In this document: positions 1 through 9,167 of the stretch, piece after piece
Position numbering within the stretch: position 1 is the first letter of the stretch
Layout of the letters: each line of letters starts with the position of its first letter
From: JBCBWG01 sp039186015
GTDB taxonomy: Bacteria > Pseudomonadota > Alphaproteobacteria > Rhizobiales > Hyphomicrobiaceae
NCBI GenBank assembly: GCA_039186015.1
Contig: JBCDAH010000031.1
Location: 1 to 36,659, forward strand
DNA: 36,659 nucleotides
Direction: 5' to 3'
Notes under the pieces: generated by a model
What the model saw: the letters and a program-made list of their open reading frames with translations, nothing else
Database searches by the model: none
Told to the model about the DNA's origin: nothing
Made by a program: the position numbers and the translations under genes

Positions 1-111
1 ATCCACTCGTTATTTTCCACTCCCCAAGAAAGATGGCGAGACACCCACGATATGGTGTAAGCCGTGACAATCTCTTGGGTAAGAAGTTGTGATACTGGAA
101 AACCAATCCAT

Positions 112-828
112 TCATTGAAGGCCGTCATCCCAGTACAAGTTGATCAGCGCCTTGTCCGGCTTGGAGTCTAGAACGTCGCGTAAGTGGACAAGCGCCTCTG
201 GCAAGGTGCGATGAGCGATGACCTCGGCCCCGGCAGATGCGAGCGTATTAAAAGCCGAGAATGCGTAGCCGCGATGCGCGAGTTGAATGGACCGTGCACC
301 GCGGCGTTTCAAGCGCTGATGCATCGTCTCGCCACAAGTCACCATCTGAGCAACGTCAAAGCCCTTTTCAGTGCAAGAGATGGCACGCCTGCCGAGTGTC
401 GTGAATGCCAAAGACTGGATCGTTTCCCCGTACGCCGGCACGTACATGTTCCATTCGTAGACGCAATGTTGCGCCGGCAACGATCCAAGGTTCAATGTTG
501 AAACCGATGCCGCCGTAGTGGACGGGAAGAGTGCCGAGATTGGCGTTAGGACGCCGTCTTCGATCACACGCTGCATCAGGCGGGATCGTTCGGCGTAGCG
601 CAGCCAGAAATGCCACCCAAAGCTGTCGACGAACAGCAGTACGATGCGCTTAGGTTTGGGATAACTGCCGCCAAAGCAATCCGCTGGTAGACGTGGTCCG
701 ACGTCTTCTCCGGTCAGCAGATAGTGAAATGTCGCTGGCAGATTGGCGAATGAATAGTCCGAATAAATCGGCTTGAGCAGATGCTCGCCGAGTCGCTCAA
801 ACCGTGCCAAGGTGTGGTCGTTGATCAT
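112..828 (-). pseudogene. 3'-truncated alkaline phosphatase/nucleotide pyrophosphatase-superfamily gene
   Basis: This is the N-terminal 238 residues of a type I phosphodiesterase/nucleotide pyrophosphatase-like protein. The first metal-binding Asp is visible in LLFVDSFGW (D68) and the Thr nucleophile region in FPSTTAAS (T104/T105). The reading frame stops just after NLYWDD (about residues 229-235), where family members normally continue with an Asp and a following His of the second metal site and then a further C-terminal metal-binding half. Those later ligands are absent, so the product is probably inactive. The ATG at 828 is preceded by GAGGATCG. The roughly 110 bases beyond the break are only about 46% GC by hand count and none of their frames resumes the protein, suggesting a deletion or insertion junction rather than a simple frameshift. 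It is the last gene of the minus-strand sulfatase block. An assembly artefact near the window edge remains possible. Confidence 0.6.
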
Positions 829-1002
829 TCGATCCTCGGTCTGATCGAAACTTCAGCTGACGGGAGTGGAGGCTAACTGCATTGGCTAAGAAATGAAACG
901 ATCGAAGCCTGATAGCGCACTTGCCATTCAGCGCAGCATGACGTCTGCTTTCAGCAGCACATCAGATCAATCGTGCTTGCGGAGATGCAATCCGCGGCAT
1001 GG

Positions 1003-2466
1003 TCAAGACGAAAACGTAGCGGTCTGCCCAGGCGCCGGTGAGTAGCCAAAGTCACCGCGGCTAAGGATCGCTTCGCGGCCACCGTGTTTCTCGATCGTTG
1101 CCTGCTGATCTGCGCGCGCCTGACGATCGACGGCCTCGGGATCACAGATCAGACGAAGCTCAGCCTCCAACAGGGCGACGGTTTCTGCATGGGTGGGATC
1201 ACCTGCAAGATCTGTCGTTTCGTCTGGATCAGCTTCCAGATCGAAGAGCTGCGACGGCATACCGACGAATGCCACGAGCTTGTAGCGACCTTTCCGGATC
1301 ATGTAATTGGCCGTGGACGATCCAGCCGCGTGGTACTCCGAGAAGGCGACGCGATCATCGTGCTCCTTGTCGGCGATATCGAATAACGATTGGCCCGGCA
1401 GATCGCCATCAGCAGCATCTGGCTTGGCACCGACGCACGCGAGGATGGTCGGGTGCGAATCGACCAATGTGACAGGTGTTGCCACACGCTGACCTTGTGC
1501 AATGTCGGGTCCAGCCATGATCAAAGGAATGCGAGCCGACTCCTCGAACATCGTCGATTTGCCCCAGAAGCCACGCTTGCCGAGCGCCTCACCGTGGTCG
1601 CTGGTATAGATCACGCGAGTCTCATCAGTGAGACCGGCCGTCTCGAGCGCAGACAACACCTGCGCAATGTTCGCGTCGAGGAAACTCACCATGCCCATAT
1701 ACGCCACGATCGCTCGGCGCACGTTGGCCTCGTCGAAGTACTTGTCATAGGCCATAACGGTCTTGAACGCTTGGTAATAGGGATGATCGGGGCGCTCTGC
1801 CATGTCGTAGAGCTGCGGCATGTCCACTGTGCTCTCGTCGTAGAGGTCGTAGAACGCCTCTGGCGCGATAAGCGGAAAGTGCGGGCAGACGAACGAGACG
1901 AACAGGCACCACGGCTTATCCTGCGTGCGTCCATCCTCCTGCAGCCAGCGGGCCGCTTCAGCCGCAATATTGCGATCATATCCCGTGTATGTGGATTCGC
2001 CGCGACCAACGTCGGCGGCCATGTGGCGCACGGCCTTGCGCTCCGGCGTGTCGTCCCGGATCAGACCGATGAGATCGCCGATACCATCCACGACGTTAAG
2101 CGGAATGATCTCCTCATCGAAACCGGTCGCATCGTCCGTGCTGCGATAGTGCAGCTTCCCAATCGAGACGACCTTATGGCCCTGGGCCTGAAGGCGGTGG
2201 CCCCAGCCCTGCACTTTGCCATCGTAGGGGTCGGCATTGTCCCAATATCCGCAATCATGAACGTAGCGGCCAGTGGCAAAGCTGGCCCGGGCCGGCACGC
2301 AGATTGGGCAATTGGTGTAGGCGCTGTCGAACAGCGACCCGCGCGCCGCGAGCCGGTCAAGTGTCGGTGTCTGGACCTGGGAATGCCCGGCACACCCCAT
2401 GAAATCGGCATTGTGTTCGTCCGACATGATGAAGAGCATGTTTTTCGGTGGTCGCTTCTCAGGCAT
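1003..2466 (-). CDS. Type I sulfatase (cytoplasmic), paralogue 1
   Basis: A 487-residue sulfatase of the alkaline-phosphatase superfamily, predicted to hydrolyse a sulfate ester. Residues CVPAR (C56-R60) followed by ATGRY form the C-x-P-x-R motif in which Cys becomes formylglycine. Metal and active-site residues are visible as MSDEH (D16), GKLHY (K104, H106), PHFP (H196) and SDHGE (D290, H291), with K303 in WGKS. There is no signal peptide; the sulfatase fold begins at residue 9, so it should act in the cytoplasm on imported substrate. GAGGAAGAC precedes the ATG. The C-terminal tail (CDPEAVD, then about 40 residues) closely resembles that of the sulfatase at 10730-12208, so the two are probably paralogues of a choline-sulfatase-like subgroup. 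The substrate is unknown. It lies 57 nt downstream of the next sulfatase and is probably cotranscribed with it. Confidence 0.88.
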   Translation of the reverse strand: MPEKRPPKNMLFIMSDEHNADFMGCAGHSQVQTPTLDRLAARGSLFDSAYTNCPICVPARASFATGRYVHDCGYWDNADPYDGKVQGWGHRLQAQGHKVVSIGKLHYRSTDDATGFDEEIIPLNVVDGIGDLIGLIRDDTPERKAVRHMAADVGRGESTYTGYDRNIAAEAARWLQEDGRTQDKPWCLFVSFVCPHFPLIAPEAFYDLYDESTVDMPQLYDMAERPDHPYYQAFKTVMAYDKYFDEANVRRAIVAYMGMVSFLDANIAQVLSALETAGLTDETRVIYTSDHGEALGKRGFWGKSTMFEESARIPLIMAGPDIAQGQRVATPVTLVDSHPTILACVGAKPDAADGDLPGQSLFDIADKEHDDRVAFSEYHAAGSSTANYMIRKGRYKLVAFVGMPSQLFDLEADPDETTDLAGDPTHAETVALLEAELRLICDPEAVDRQARADQQATIEKHGGREAILSRGDFGYSPAPGQTATFSS

Positions 2467-2523
2467 GTCTTCCTCATTCGGTCTTGGAGCCGTTGCGCAA
2501 ACACGACTGCTTCAGATTAGCCA

Positions 2524-3963
2524 TTACCATCGCGTTTTCTTGCGCCCGGGCGCCGCGGCCATCAGATCAGGGTCACCCCCGCTGAGCCAATCCACAGTCC
2601 ATTCATTGTGCAGGTGGTCGTTGGTTGCCGCCATCCAGGCGATCAGTTCACGCTTGAGACCAGCCAGCGCATCGCCATGCGCGGGATCATCAACGAGATT
2701 GCTCATCTGCCACGGGTCCGCGCGACGGTCATAAAGCTCGTCGATATCATTGGTGTGGTAGATGTAGGCATAGTCATCGGTTGAGAGCAGTCGCATCGAG
2801 TAGAGACCCATATGGCTGCCGTGGAACTCGCAAAACGCGCTTTCGGGCCAATCTTCGGGTGTACCTCTGCCTTCGAGAATCGGCAGAAGCGAGCGACCAT
2901 GACACGGCTCCGGCACTGCGGCACCGGCGACGGTCAGGAGTGTCGCAAAGATATCGATGAAATGGTGCGCGTATGCGTTCGTGGAGGAGCCGGATGCAAT
3001 GGCACCGGGCCACCGCATGATGAGCGGTACGAGATAGATTTCCTCGTACATCGTATAGTCTTTGTTGCAGATGCCGTGTGCGCCGATCGTGTCACCGTGG
3101 TCTGACGTGAAAATCACAAGTGTATTGTCCGCCAGTCCATTGGATGCGAGATGCTCAAGCACACGTCCGACTGCTGCATCGATAAGCGTGATCTCACCAA
3201 AATACAGCGAGATGAATCGCGCCCACTCCGACCACGGCAGGTCTTCGGTCCGCCAGTGCTTCTGCTTGATGCGTTGCACAGCAGGCTTACCGTCGAGCGT
3301 GTCAGCGTGGTTCGGCCAAGGCGGAATTGCCGCTGGATCGTACATGGATGCATAAGGCTCGGGCACGACGTTCGGGAAGTGCGGGCCGTGAAAATCGAGT
3401 CGCACAAAAAATGGCTCATCGCCGCCGGACAGGGCATCGATGGTTTCGATAGCGCGCCCTGCAAGAAACCACGGCCGTGAGAATTCCGGTGGTGCAGGAT
3501 CGGTTTCTGCGCGTTGCACCGTGTAGTCGCTGAAGGCTTCATGCAGCGGTTGCCCCGCCGCGTTGCGCCAGGATTCAAAGTCACCGAGCGAGGTGTAACG
3601 CTCATAGCCGAAAGCGGGCGGCTCTCTGCGCGAGACATGCCACTTTCCAACATAGCCGAGGCGATAGCCGGTCGCCTTCAGTCCTTGTGAAAGACGGTCG
3701 TCTTCAGGCGAGAGCTCTGCCCGCACGGGGTGCAAGCCGACATTCGTAAGCACGCGGTGCTCATGCGGATAAACGCCGGTCAGCAACGAGCAGCGCACGG
3801 GAGAACACAGGCCAGTCGGCGTAAAGGCAGCATCGAAGCGTATCCCATCTCGCGCAAGGCTATCGACGTGAGGCGTCCGACAGATCTTTGAACCGTACGC
3901 GCCAACGGTGTCGCGACGCTGCTGATCGGTGACCACCATGAGAATGTTAGGCCGCTGGTCCAT
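2524..3963 (-). CDS. Type I sulfatase (cytoplasmic), paralogue 2
   Basis: A 479-residue sulfatase. The N-terminus NILMVVTDQQR carries the first metal Asp (D13). The formylglycine motif is CSPVR (C53-R57) in GLCSPVRCSLLTG. GKWH (K107, H109), HGPHFP (around residues 192-197) and TSDHGD (D288, H289) complete the expected active-site set. No signal peptide or membrane segment is seen, so a cytoplasmic enzyme is inferred. The length is normal for bacterial type I sulfatases. The ATG at 3963 has AGGACAG upstream. It starts 110 nt downstream of the tctA stop, in the same direction, which places it in or near the TTT transporter operon. The overall pattern DQQRRDT...G resembles sulfatases annotated as arylsulfatase or choline sulfatase, but the substrate cannot be read from the sequence. 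Confidence 0.88.
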   Translation of the reverse strand: MDQRPNILMVVTDQQRRDTVGAYGSKICRTPHVDSLARDGIRFDAAFTPTGLCSPVRCSLLTGVYPHEHRVLTNVGLHPVRAELSPEDDRLSQGLKATGYRLGYVGKWHVSRREPPAFGYERYTSLGDFESWRNAAGQPLHEAFSDYTVQRAETDPAPPEFSRPWFLAGRAIETIDALSGGDEPFFVRLDFHGPHFPNVVPEPYASMYDPAAIPPWPNHADTLDGKPAVQRIKQKHWRTEDLPWSEWARFISLYFGEITLIDAAVGRVLEHLASNGLADNTLVIFTSDHGDTIGAHGICNKDYTMYEEIYLVPLIMRWPGAIASGSSTNAYAHHFIDIFATLLTVAGAAVPEPCHGRSLLPILEGRGTPEDWPESAFCEFHGSHMGLYSMRLLSTDDYAYIYHTNDIDELYDRRADPWQMSNLVDDPAHGDALAGLKRELIAWMAATNDHLHNEWTVDWLSGGDPDLMAAAPGRKKTRW

Positions 3964-4073
3964 ACTCGCTGTCCTGGGCTCACATCAGCCCATCTCAAGA
4001 CCCGCGCCGAAGCGCGCCACAAAGCACGTGCGGCCGACATCCGGCCGCGACTCTCAAAGACGCCGTCCTCCGA

Positions 4074-5567
4074 TCAGGCCGGACGACGGCGAAGAGCCCG
4101 CCCAATCATGCGTTGCACCGCAGGGATCGTCAGCATGGTCAGAATGGCGACTAGGCAGAAAAGAACAAACGCGATCGGTCGCTCGACAATCGGGGTCAAA
4201 CTGCCGCCGCTAATGATAAGCGAATTCCGCAGAAACTCGTCGAACAGCTTGCCCAGGACGATCCCAAGAATGAGCGGTGCAAGGGGAAAGTTGAGGCGCC
4301 GGAGTACGACGGCCAAAGCTCCGAATGCCAGCATCATCCACACGTCGCCGTACTGCAACTTGCTGGCGTACGCACCAATCACGGCGAGGGCGACCACAAC
4401 CGCCATGATATTCTCGCGCGGGATCAAGAGCACATGGATGATACCGTGGGCCAAGATCAGGCCGATCACCAACATCATCAACGTACCAATCATGAGGCCC
4501 GCAACCATGTAGTTAAACAGCTGCACATTGTCGATCAGGAACGTGGGGCCGGGCTTCAGGCCGTGCACGAACAGAGCAGCCATGATGATTGCGGCCCCGG
4601 CCGAACCGGGCAGTCCGAGCGCGATCATCGGGATCAGCGAACCCGGGATGACGGCATTGTTGCCGGTCTCGGCGGCGGTGACTCCTTCGATCGAGCCCTG
4701 GCCGTAGGTCTCTGGGGTCTTACTCGTTCGCTTGGCAGCACCATACGCTGCCCATCCGCCAACATCGGCGCCAAGACCCGGAAGAATCCCGACGAACGTT
4801 CCGATGATACCGGATTGAAAGATGATGCGGACGCGACCTTTCAGGTCCTCCCAATACGGCAGGACTCGACCGACACTTTTCGCTGTCTGGACCACGCCCA
4901 AATCACGCGGGGCCATGGTGATCACGACTTGGCTGATCCCGAACAGACCCACGATCGCCGCAATGAGACCGAAGCCGGCTTCAAGGTAGTGCGAGCCGAA
5001 CGTGAACCGGGGATGCGTGTGGAGATCGTCAAGCCCGACCTGTGCCATGAGCAGGCCGAGAGCGCCGGCAATGAGCCCCTTGAGGGGATCGTCGCCGGAC
5101 AGACCACCGGCCATGACGATACCGAGCAGGACCAGCAAGAGCAGTTCCCAAGATGTGAACAGCAGCGACACCTCGACCAACCATGGGGTCAACATCGCCA
5201 TCGCGCTGACGGCCATCATTGAACCGACACAGGAGCCGATCGTTGCCATGGCAATTGCACGACCTGCTCTGCCTTGCCGCGCGAGTGGAAAGCCGTCGAG
5301 CGCAGTTGCCGCAGACGCCGGCGCGCCTGGAACGTTGAGCAAGATCGCAGACATCGACCCGCCGTAGGCACCGGCCATGTAGATCAACATCATGGCGACG
5401 ATCGAATACCCCGTCGGCATGCCGTAGGTGACGCCGATCAGCAGTGCCATCGCCATCGGACCGGTCAGACCGGGCAAGGCCCCGAGAATGATCCCAAGCG
5501 TCACGGCGCCAGCGGCAACCATCAGCGCGATCGGATCTGAGACAATACTGATGAAGGCTTCAAACAC
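4074..5567 (-). CDS. tctA: Tripartite tricarboxylate transporter, large permease subunit TctA
   Basis: A 497-residue polytopic membrane protein and the large channel subunit of a TTT-family secondary transporter. Signature segments are present: GALPGLTGPMAMALL (about residues 28-42), YGGSMSAILLNVPGAPASAA (about 68-87) and the second-half repeat GILPGLGADVGGWAAYG (about 260-276), the two pseudo-symmetrical motifs of the family. About 10-12 hydrophobic helices are evident. Its start overlaps the end of tctB by 8 nt, giving translational coupling and a standard C-B-A gene order. TTT systems usually import carboxylates and other small organic anions with a periplasmic TctC protein; here the surrounding sulfatases suggest sulfated or carboxylated anions. 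The specificity is inference. Confidence 0.95.
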   Translation of the reverse strand: MFEAFISIVSDPIALMVAAGAVTLGIILGALPGLTGPMAMALLIGVTYGMPTGYSIVAMMLIYMAGAYGGSMSAILLNVPGAPASAATALDGFPLARQGRAGRAIAMATIGSCVGSMMAVSAMAMLTPWLVEVSLLFTSWELLLLVLLGIVMAGGLSGDDPLKGLIAGALGLLMAQVGLDDLHTHPRFTFGSHYLEAGFGLIAAIVGLFGISQVVITMAPRDLGVVQTAKSVGRVLPYWEDLKGRVRIIFQSGIIGTFVGILPGLGADVGGWAAYGAAKRTSKTPETYGQGSIEGVTAAETGNNAVIPGSLIPMIALGLPGSAGAAIIMAALFVHGLKPGPTFLIDNVQLFNYMVAGLMIGTLMMLVIGLILAHGIIHVLLIPRENIMAVVVALAVIGAYASKLQYGDVWMMLAFGALAVVLRRLNFPLAPLILGIVLGKLFDEFLRNSLIISGGSLTPIVERPIAFVLFCLVAILTMLTIPAVQRMIGRALRRRPA

Positions 5568-6120
5568 CGAGGACGCCTTTCGGCAACGGAATAAGGAAGA
5601 TCTGGGCGAACACGTAGTAAAGCGCTGCGGTCAACAGAACCGACAGGCCGAGAGCCCAGACGATCAAGAACCTGAGGTTGCGGGTCTTTGCATAGAGGAC
5701 CTGGAAGACGAACAGCATCACAAACGTTGCGGGCACGTAGCCCACGAACGGGATTGTTGCGACGTACACCAGGATCAGGGCGAAGGTTCCAAACCCGCGT
5801 TTCGCTTCCGGGCTTAACGACAAGCCAACATGCGCCATTGCAAATCGACGTGCGCGATACATCAGAATAGCTGAGAGGACCATCAGGACAGCCGAGATCA
5901 GCCCTGGGGTGAGGCCCGGTGAGCCCCACACGCCGGAATCGCCATAGAACGGCATATTGATCGACTCGTAGGCGGCATACATCGCGATCAGAAAGATGAC
6001 GAGGCCCGCAAAGAAGTCGCCGGCATTGTCGGCGCCGTTCCGATGGTCAGCGGCACCGGGACCCGGGGATGCTTCTGAAGCACCCCCGGGTTCCGAGTTG
6101 CCGGAATGATCGTCCGACAT
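5560..6120 (-). CDS. tctB: Tripartite tricarboxylate transporter, small permease subunit TctB
   Basis: A 186-residue protein with about four hydrophobic helices (around residues 36-52, 70-90, 110-135 and 150-178), matching the small membrane subunit of TTT transporters. The first 33 residues are an unusually long hydrophilic Gly/Ser/Pro/Ala-rich leader, possibly a cytoplasmic tail. The ATG at 6120 overlaps the TGA of tctC by one base and the 3' end overlaps tctA by 8 nt, so the three genes form a tightly coupled unit. Sequence conservation in TctB is low, so the call rests on length, topology and position between tctC and tctA. Confidence 0.9.
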   Translation of the reverse strand: MSDDHSGNSEPGGASEASPGPGAADHRNGADNAGDFFAGLVIFLIAMYAAYESINMPFYGDSGVWGSPGLTPGLISAVLMVLSAILMYRARRFAMAHVGLSLSPEAKRGFGTFALILVYVATIPFVGYVPATFVMLFVFQVLYAKTRNLRFLIVWALGLSVLLTAALYYVFAQIFLIPLPKGVLGV

Positions 6121-7151
6121 CAGCCTTCGATCTTTTCGATTTTGAGTTCGTCACGCGTCTTCTTCGCAGTCCCGAGAACGACCTCGACAATGTAGGCCTG
6201 TAGGGCCGTACGCTTGCCCATCAGATCATTCGCGGTGTCGCGGTTCGCCCGGAACGGGAAGAAGCCGTTGTCCTCGTAGATCTTCGCCATCGAAGGATCT
6301 TTCATCGCAGTCGCGAATGCTTTGTCGATCGCGGACAACACGTTGTCGGGTGCCCCCTTGACCATCGCGACACCGTGGATGTTCGTCCACGGCAGCGTCT
6401 TTTCGAGGATCGGATCCTGGATGTCACGCAACATCGATGGGATCATCGTGCCGGCGGTCTTCCAGTCTTCCGGTACGGTCGCAGCCAGGCAGCGGAGCTT
6501 GCCAGCCTTCATGAAGTTGACCTGTGGGGTAACGCCCATGCAGCCAAAATTCGTTTCGCCGGCAATCACAGCGCGAACCGACGGCCCGCCGCCCTTATAG
6601 TTCGCGAGCTTGAAGTCGAGCCCGAGCTTTTTCCGCAGATACACGGCGACATTTGACCAGAGCGAACCCGATGGCGTTGACGACACCGAGTACTTCCCGG
6701 GGTTTGAACCGACTTCCTCGATCCACTGCTTAAACGTTTCGATCTTGCTTGAGGCCGGCACGCAAAGGCCACACGCCGTTCCACCAGACATCCAAAAATC
6801 GAAGGCCCGCCAGTCGTAGTCAATCTTGCCGAGGCTCGGAAAGGACTCGACGATGTCATTCATGCCGAGCCAGGTATAACCGTCGGCCGGCTGGCCGCGG
6901 GCATAGTCAAGCGCCTGAATGCCGCCGGCGCCGGACATGTTCTGCAACGTCACGGCACGCGCGCCCATCGCTTTTTTCATGAGTTCGACGACTGGTCGCG
7001 TGCCACGGTCGGTTGCGCCACCGGGCGGCGCCATCATTGCAACCGTGATCGGGCGCTCTGGATAGGCAGCATAGGCAGAACCTGGCAGAACCAGCGTTCC
7101 GGCGACGGCTGCACCACTGGCAAGAACGTCGCGTCGCGAAAGTTTTGTCAT
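6120..7151 (-). CDS. tctC: TTT transporter periplasmic substrate-binding protein (TctC/Bug family), Tat-exported
   Basis: A 343-residue periplasmic binding protein of the Bug/TctC family. The N-terminus has a twin-arginine signal, SRRDVLA (residues 5-11), a hydrophobic stretch and a likely cleavage after AYA (about residue 28). The mature start YPERPITVAMMAPPGGATDRGTR region, the LQNMSGAGG loop and the NYKGGGPSVRAVIAGET segment are typical of the family. GGAGGAAAT lies a few bases before the ATG, a strong ribosome-binding site. It leads the tctCBA transporter unit. Bug proteins bind carboxylates and other small organic acids; the ligand here is unknown, although the surrounding cytoplasmic sulfatases make a sulfated organic anion plausible. 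Confidence 0.95.
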   Translation of the reverse strand: MTKLSRRDVLASGAAVAGTLVLPGSAYAAYPERPITVAMMAPPGGATDRGTRPVVELMKKAMGARAVTLQNMSGAGGIQALDYARGQPADGYTWLGMNDIVESFPSLGKIDYDWRAFDFWMSGGTACGLCVPASSKIETFKQWIEEVGSNPGKYSVSSTPSGSLWSNVAVYLRKKLGLDFKLANYKGGGPSVRAVIAGETNFGCMGVTPQVNFMKAGKLRCLAATVPEDWKTAGTMIPSMLRDIQDPILEKTLPWTNIHGVAMVKGAPDNVLSAIDKAFATAMKDPSMAKIYEDNGFFPFRANRDTANDLMGKRTALQAYIVEVVLGTAKKTRDELKIEKIEG

Positions 7152-7201
7152 AGGTCTATTTCCTCCGGTGGTCCGCCTCTTTTCGAGGTCTAACCATTTC
7201 T

Positions 7202-7232
7202 AAAAAAAGGTGCTCGTAACTCCGTCGAAACC
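7202..7232 (-). terminator. Weak candidate intrinsic terminator between sulfatase 3 and tctC
   Basis: On the minus strand an imperfect stem (GGT/ACC plus TCG/CGA with a small internal loop and a 9-nt loop) is followed directly by seven T residues (plus-strand A run at 7202-7208). It lies in the 213-nt gap between the sulfatase stop at 7365 and the tctC start at 7151. It could separate the two units or attenuate readthrough. The stem is short, so confidence is low. No other clear signal was found in this gap apart from the tctC ribosome-binding site. Confidence 0.3.
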
Positions 7233-7364
7233 AATGGCAATCCGAATCGCCACAGCTATTCGGGACGCAACTTGGCTACCCAGAGTTCGAGAACTTACGA
7301 TCGTTAGGTCCGTCCAATACCTCCTTTCGTGCAGCGCTGCGTCATACGCCCAATCCAGTACGTT

Positions 7365-8900
7365 CTAGGCCATCCCCACCGGTTCGAGCGGCGGGTCGCG
7401 TGCGTCATCCGGTCGACTTCGGATCATGTCCAGCAGGTCCTTCTGGACGTTGGCCACCGCCGGGTCGTCGAACCGATTCATCATCTCATGGGGATCGTCG
7501 ATGAGGTCGTAAAGCTCACCGGCGCCGCTCACCTCTTCGATGGTCAGCTTGTGGGTCTTGGTGCGCGCCGTCCGCAAACGCAATTCAACCCCACAGCGCG
7601 ATGCATTGAGATCCCACTCGCAAAACGCGAACTCACGCGTTGCGTCGCCTTCAATCAGCGGGCGCAAGCTCTGCGAGTGCATGTGGTGAAGCGGTTCTGC
7701 GGCGCCGTAGTCAATCAGTGTTGCAGGTACGTCCAGAGTCGAGACCGGCTCTTCAACGCGTTTGCCTGCAGGAACACCAGGCCCCTGGACGATACAAGGA
7801 ACGCGGATCAGGCCGTCGTACGGAATTGGCCCCTTGAGCAACAGCCCATGGTCGCCGAGCCAATCCCCGTGATCGCTCGCATAAATCACGATGGTATTCT
7901 CTGCAAGGCCCAGCCGATTCAACTCGGCCATGATGCGCCCGACGTTATGGTCGATTAGCGAGATCATGCCATAGGTATTGGCGATGACCTCACGCAGCTG
8001 CTCGTCCGGCAGGTCCAGAAGCCTCGAATAATCCTTGCGGATCGCGGCCAGGTCGGCGCGGATCTTTGGTTCGCCTTCAAGGCTTGCGCGATGCCACCAA
8101 GGTCTGCACTCAAGATCAAGCGTTCGATGTTCCGGGAGATCGACGTCGGCCGGATCGTGCAGCAGGCTCCACGGCACCGGCGCATCAAACGGGTGATGCG
8201 GATCCGGAAAAGAGGCCCAGGCACAGAATGGCAAGTCGTCGCTCGCCATACGATTCATGTATGCGATCGTGCGGTCGGCGACCCACGTTGAGTTATGCCA
8301 GGTGGGCGGGAGGCCGGAATGCCAGGTCTGTGGCGCACCCTTTGTGTCGGGCCCGTGGTTCTCTCGAAACAGCTTGTTCTTCAGCTCGCCCAGCCCATCG
8401 CTGTAGTACCAGCGCTCGTAGTGCTGGCCGAATGGCGGCGGCATGGGGTCCCATTGGTTGTGTCCCTCAACGACGAGTTCGACATAGTCGAAGCCCATGT
8501 AAGGTCCGTACCAATCGTCGCCGTAACGATCCATCGAGTGACGGCATTCCGGTGTCCCGGTCGCCGCAAACGTGTGAGATGTCGCAAAGTGTGCCTTGCC
8601 GAGCAGGGCGGTGTGATAACCGGACTTGCTGAGTGCGCCTGCAAAACCGTTGGCACCGGTCTCTGGCGGCAGGTCGAGGCCGTTGTCCGCAACGCCATGC
8701 GTTCGCGGCAGCTGGCCAGTCAGCAGAGACGCACGGGTCGGCTGGCAAACAGGGTTCGGCGTGATGCACTGCCCGAACACCGTACCTTGCGACGCCATCA
8801 GGTCGAGATGAGGTGTCTTGACCTTTCGCCCTTCAAAGCCGAAGCAGTCTGCTCGCTGCTGATCCGACGTAATAAAAAGCAGGTTCGGCCTGCTACTCAT
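7365..8900 (-). CDS. Type I sulfatase (cytoplasmic), paralogue 3
   Basis: A 511-residue sulfatase. I place the start at the ATG at 8900 (MSSRPNLLFITSDQQR), because it has GGAGGCGGC upstream and gives the normal N-terminus; the frame is open further upstream, but that extension has no family character. The formylglycine motif is CQPTR (C52-R56) in NPVCQPTRASLLTG. D13 in TSDQQ, GKAHF (K102, H104), PDPHHPF (around 232-238) and ASDHGD (D343, H344) supply the other active-site residues. No signal peptide is present. A 267-nt gap separates it from the upstream sulfatase gene. That gap holds nothing assignable except the ribosome-binding site, so an internal promoter is possible. The substrate is unknown; phosphonate monoester hydrolase-like activity, known in this superfamily, cannot be excluded. 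Confidence 0.87.
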   Translation of the reverse strand: MSSRPNLLFITSDQQRADCFGFEGRKVKTPHLDLMASQGTVFGQCITPNPVCQPTRASLLTGQLPRTHGVADNGLDLPPETGANGFAGALSKSGYHTALLGKAHFATSHTFAATGTPECRHSMDRYGDDWYGPYMGFDYVELVVEGHNQWDPMPPPFGQHYERWYYSDGLGELKNKLFRENHGPDTKGAPQTWHSGLPPTWHNSTWVADRTIAYMNRMASDDLPFCAWASFPDPHHPFDAPVPWSLLHDPADVDLPEHRTLDLECRPWWHRASLEGEPKIRADLAAIRKDYSRLLDLPDEQLREVIANTYGMISLIDHNVGRIMAELNRLGLAENTIVIYASDHGDWLGDHGLLLKGPIPYDGLIRVPCIVQGPGVPAGKRVEEPVSTLDVPATLIDYGAAEPLHHMHSQSLRPLIEGDATREFAFCEWDLNASRCGVELRLRTARTKTHKLTIEEVSGAGELYDLIDDPHEMMNRFDDPAVANVQKDLLDMIRSRPDDARDPPLEPVGMA

Positions 8901-9167
8901 GCCGCCTCCACACGCGAGCACTGCTGAAATCAGGTTGGCCTTATGAGGCAGCATGTCGCATAAATGGAGGCCGTGCAAGAACACGACGGCTACAAAACAC
9001 AAGTCTGATCAGCAGAACCGTTTCCGTGGCGCCGCTCAGCTTGTTGATTGCGCTGCCAGCGCCAACAGGCTCCAAGCATTGGTACAGCCCGTCGTCGGCT
9101 TTTGCGCGACGACACTCATCGCTCTACGTGACGACGCATCCCCAAGCCGAAATGAACCGATCTCGCG

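Noticed and set aside
1390..2520. Long plus-strand open frame antisense to the first sulfatase
   Set aside because: It mirrors a clear sulfatase gene, has no recognisable domain, and its composition is that of a GC-rich shadow frame.
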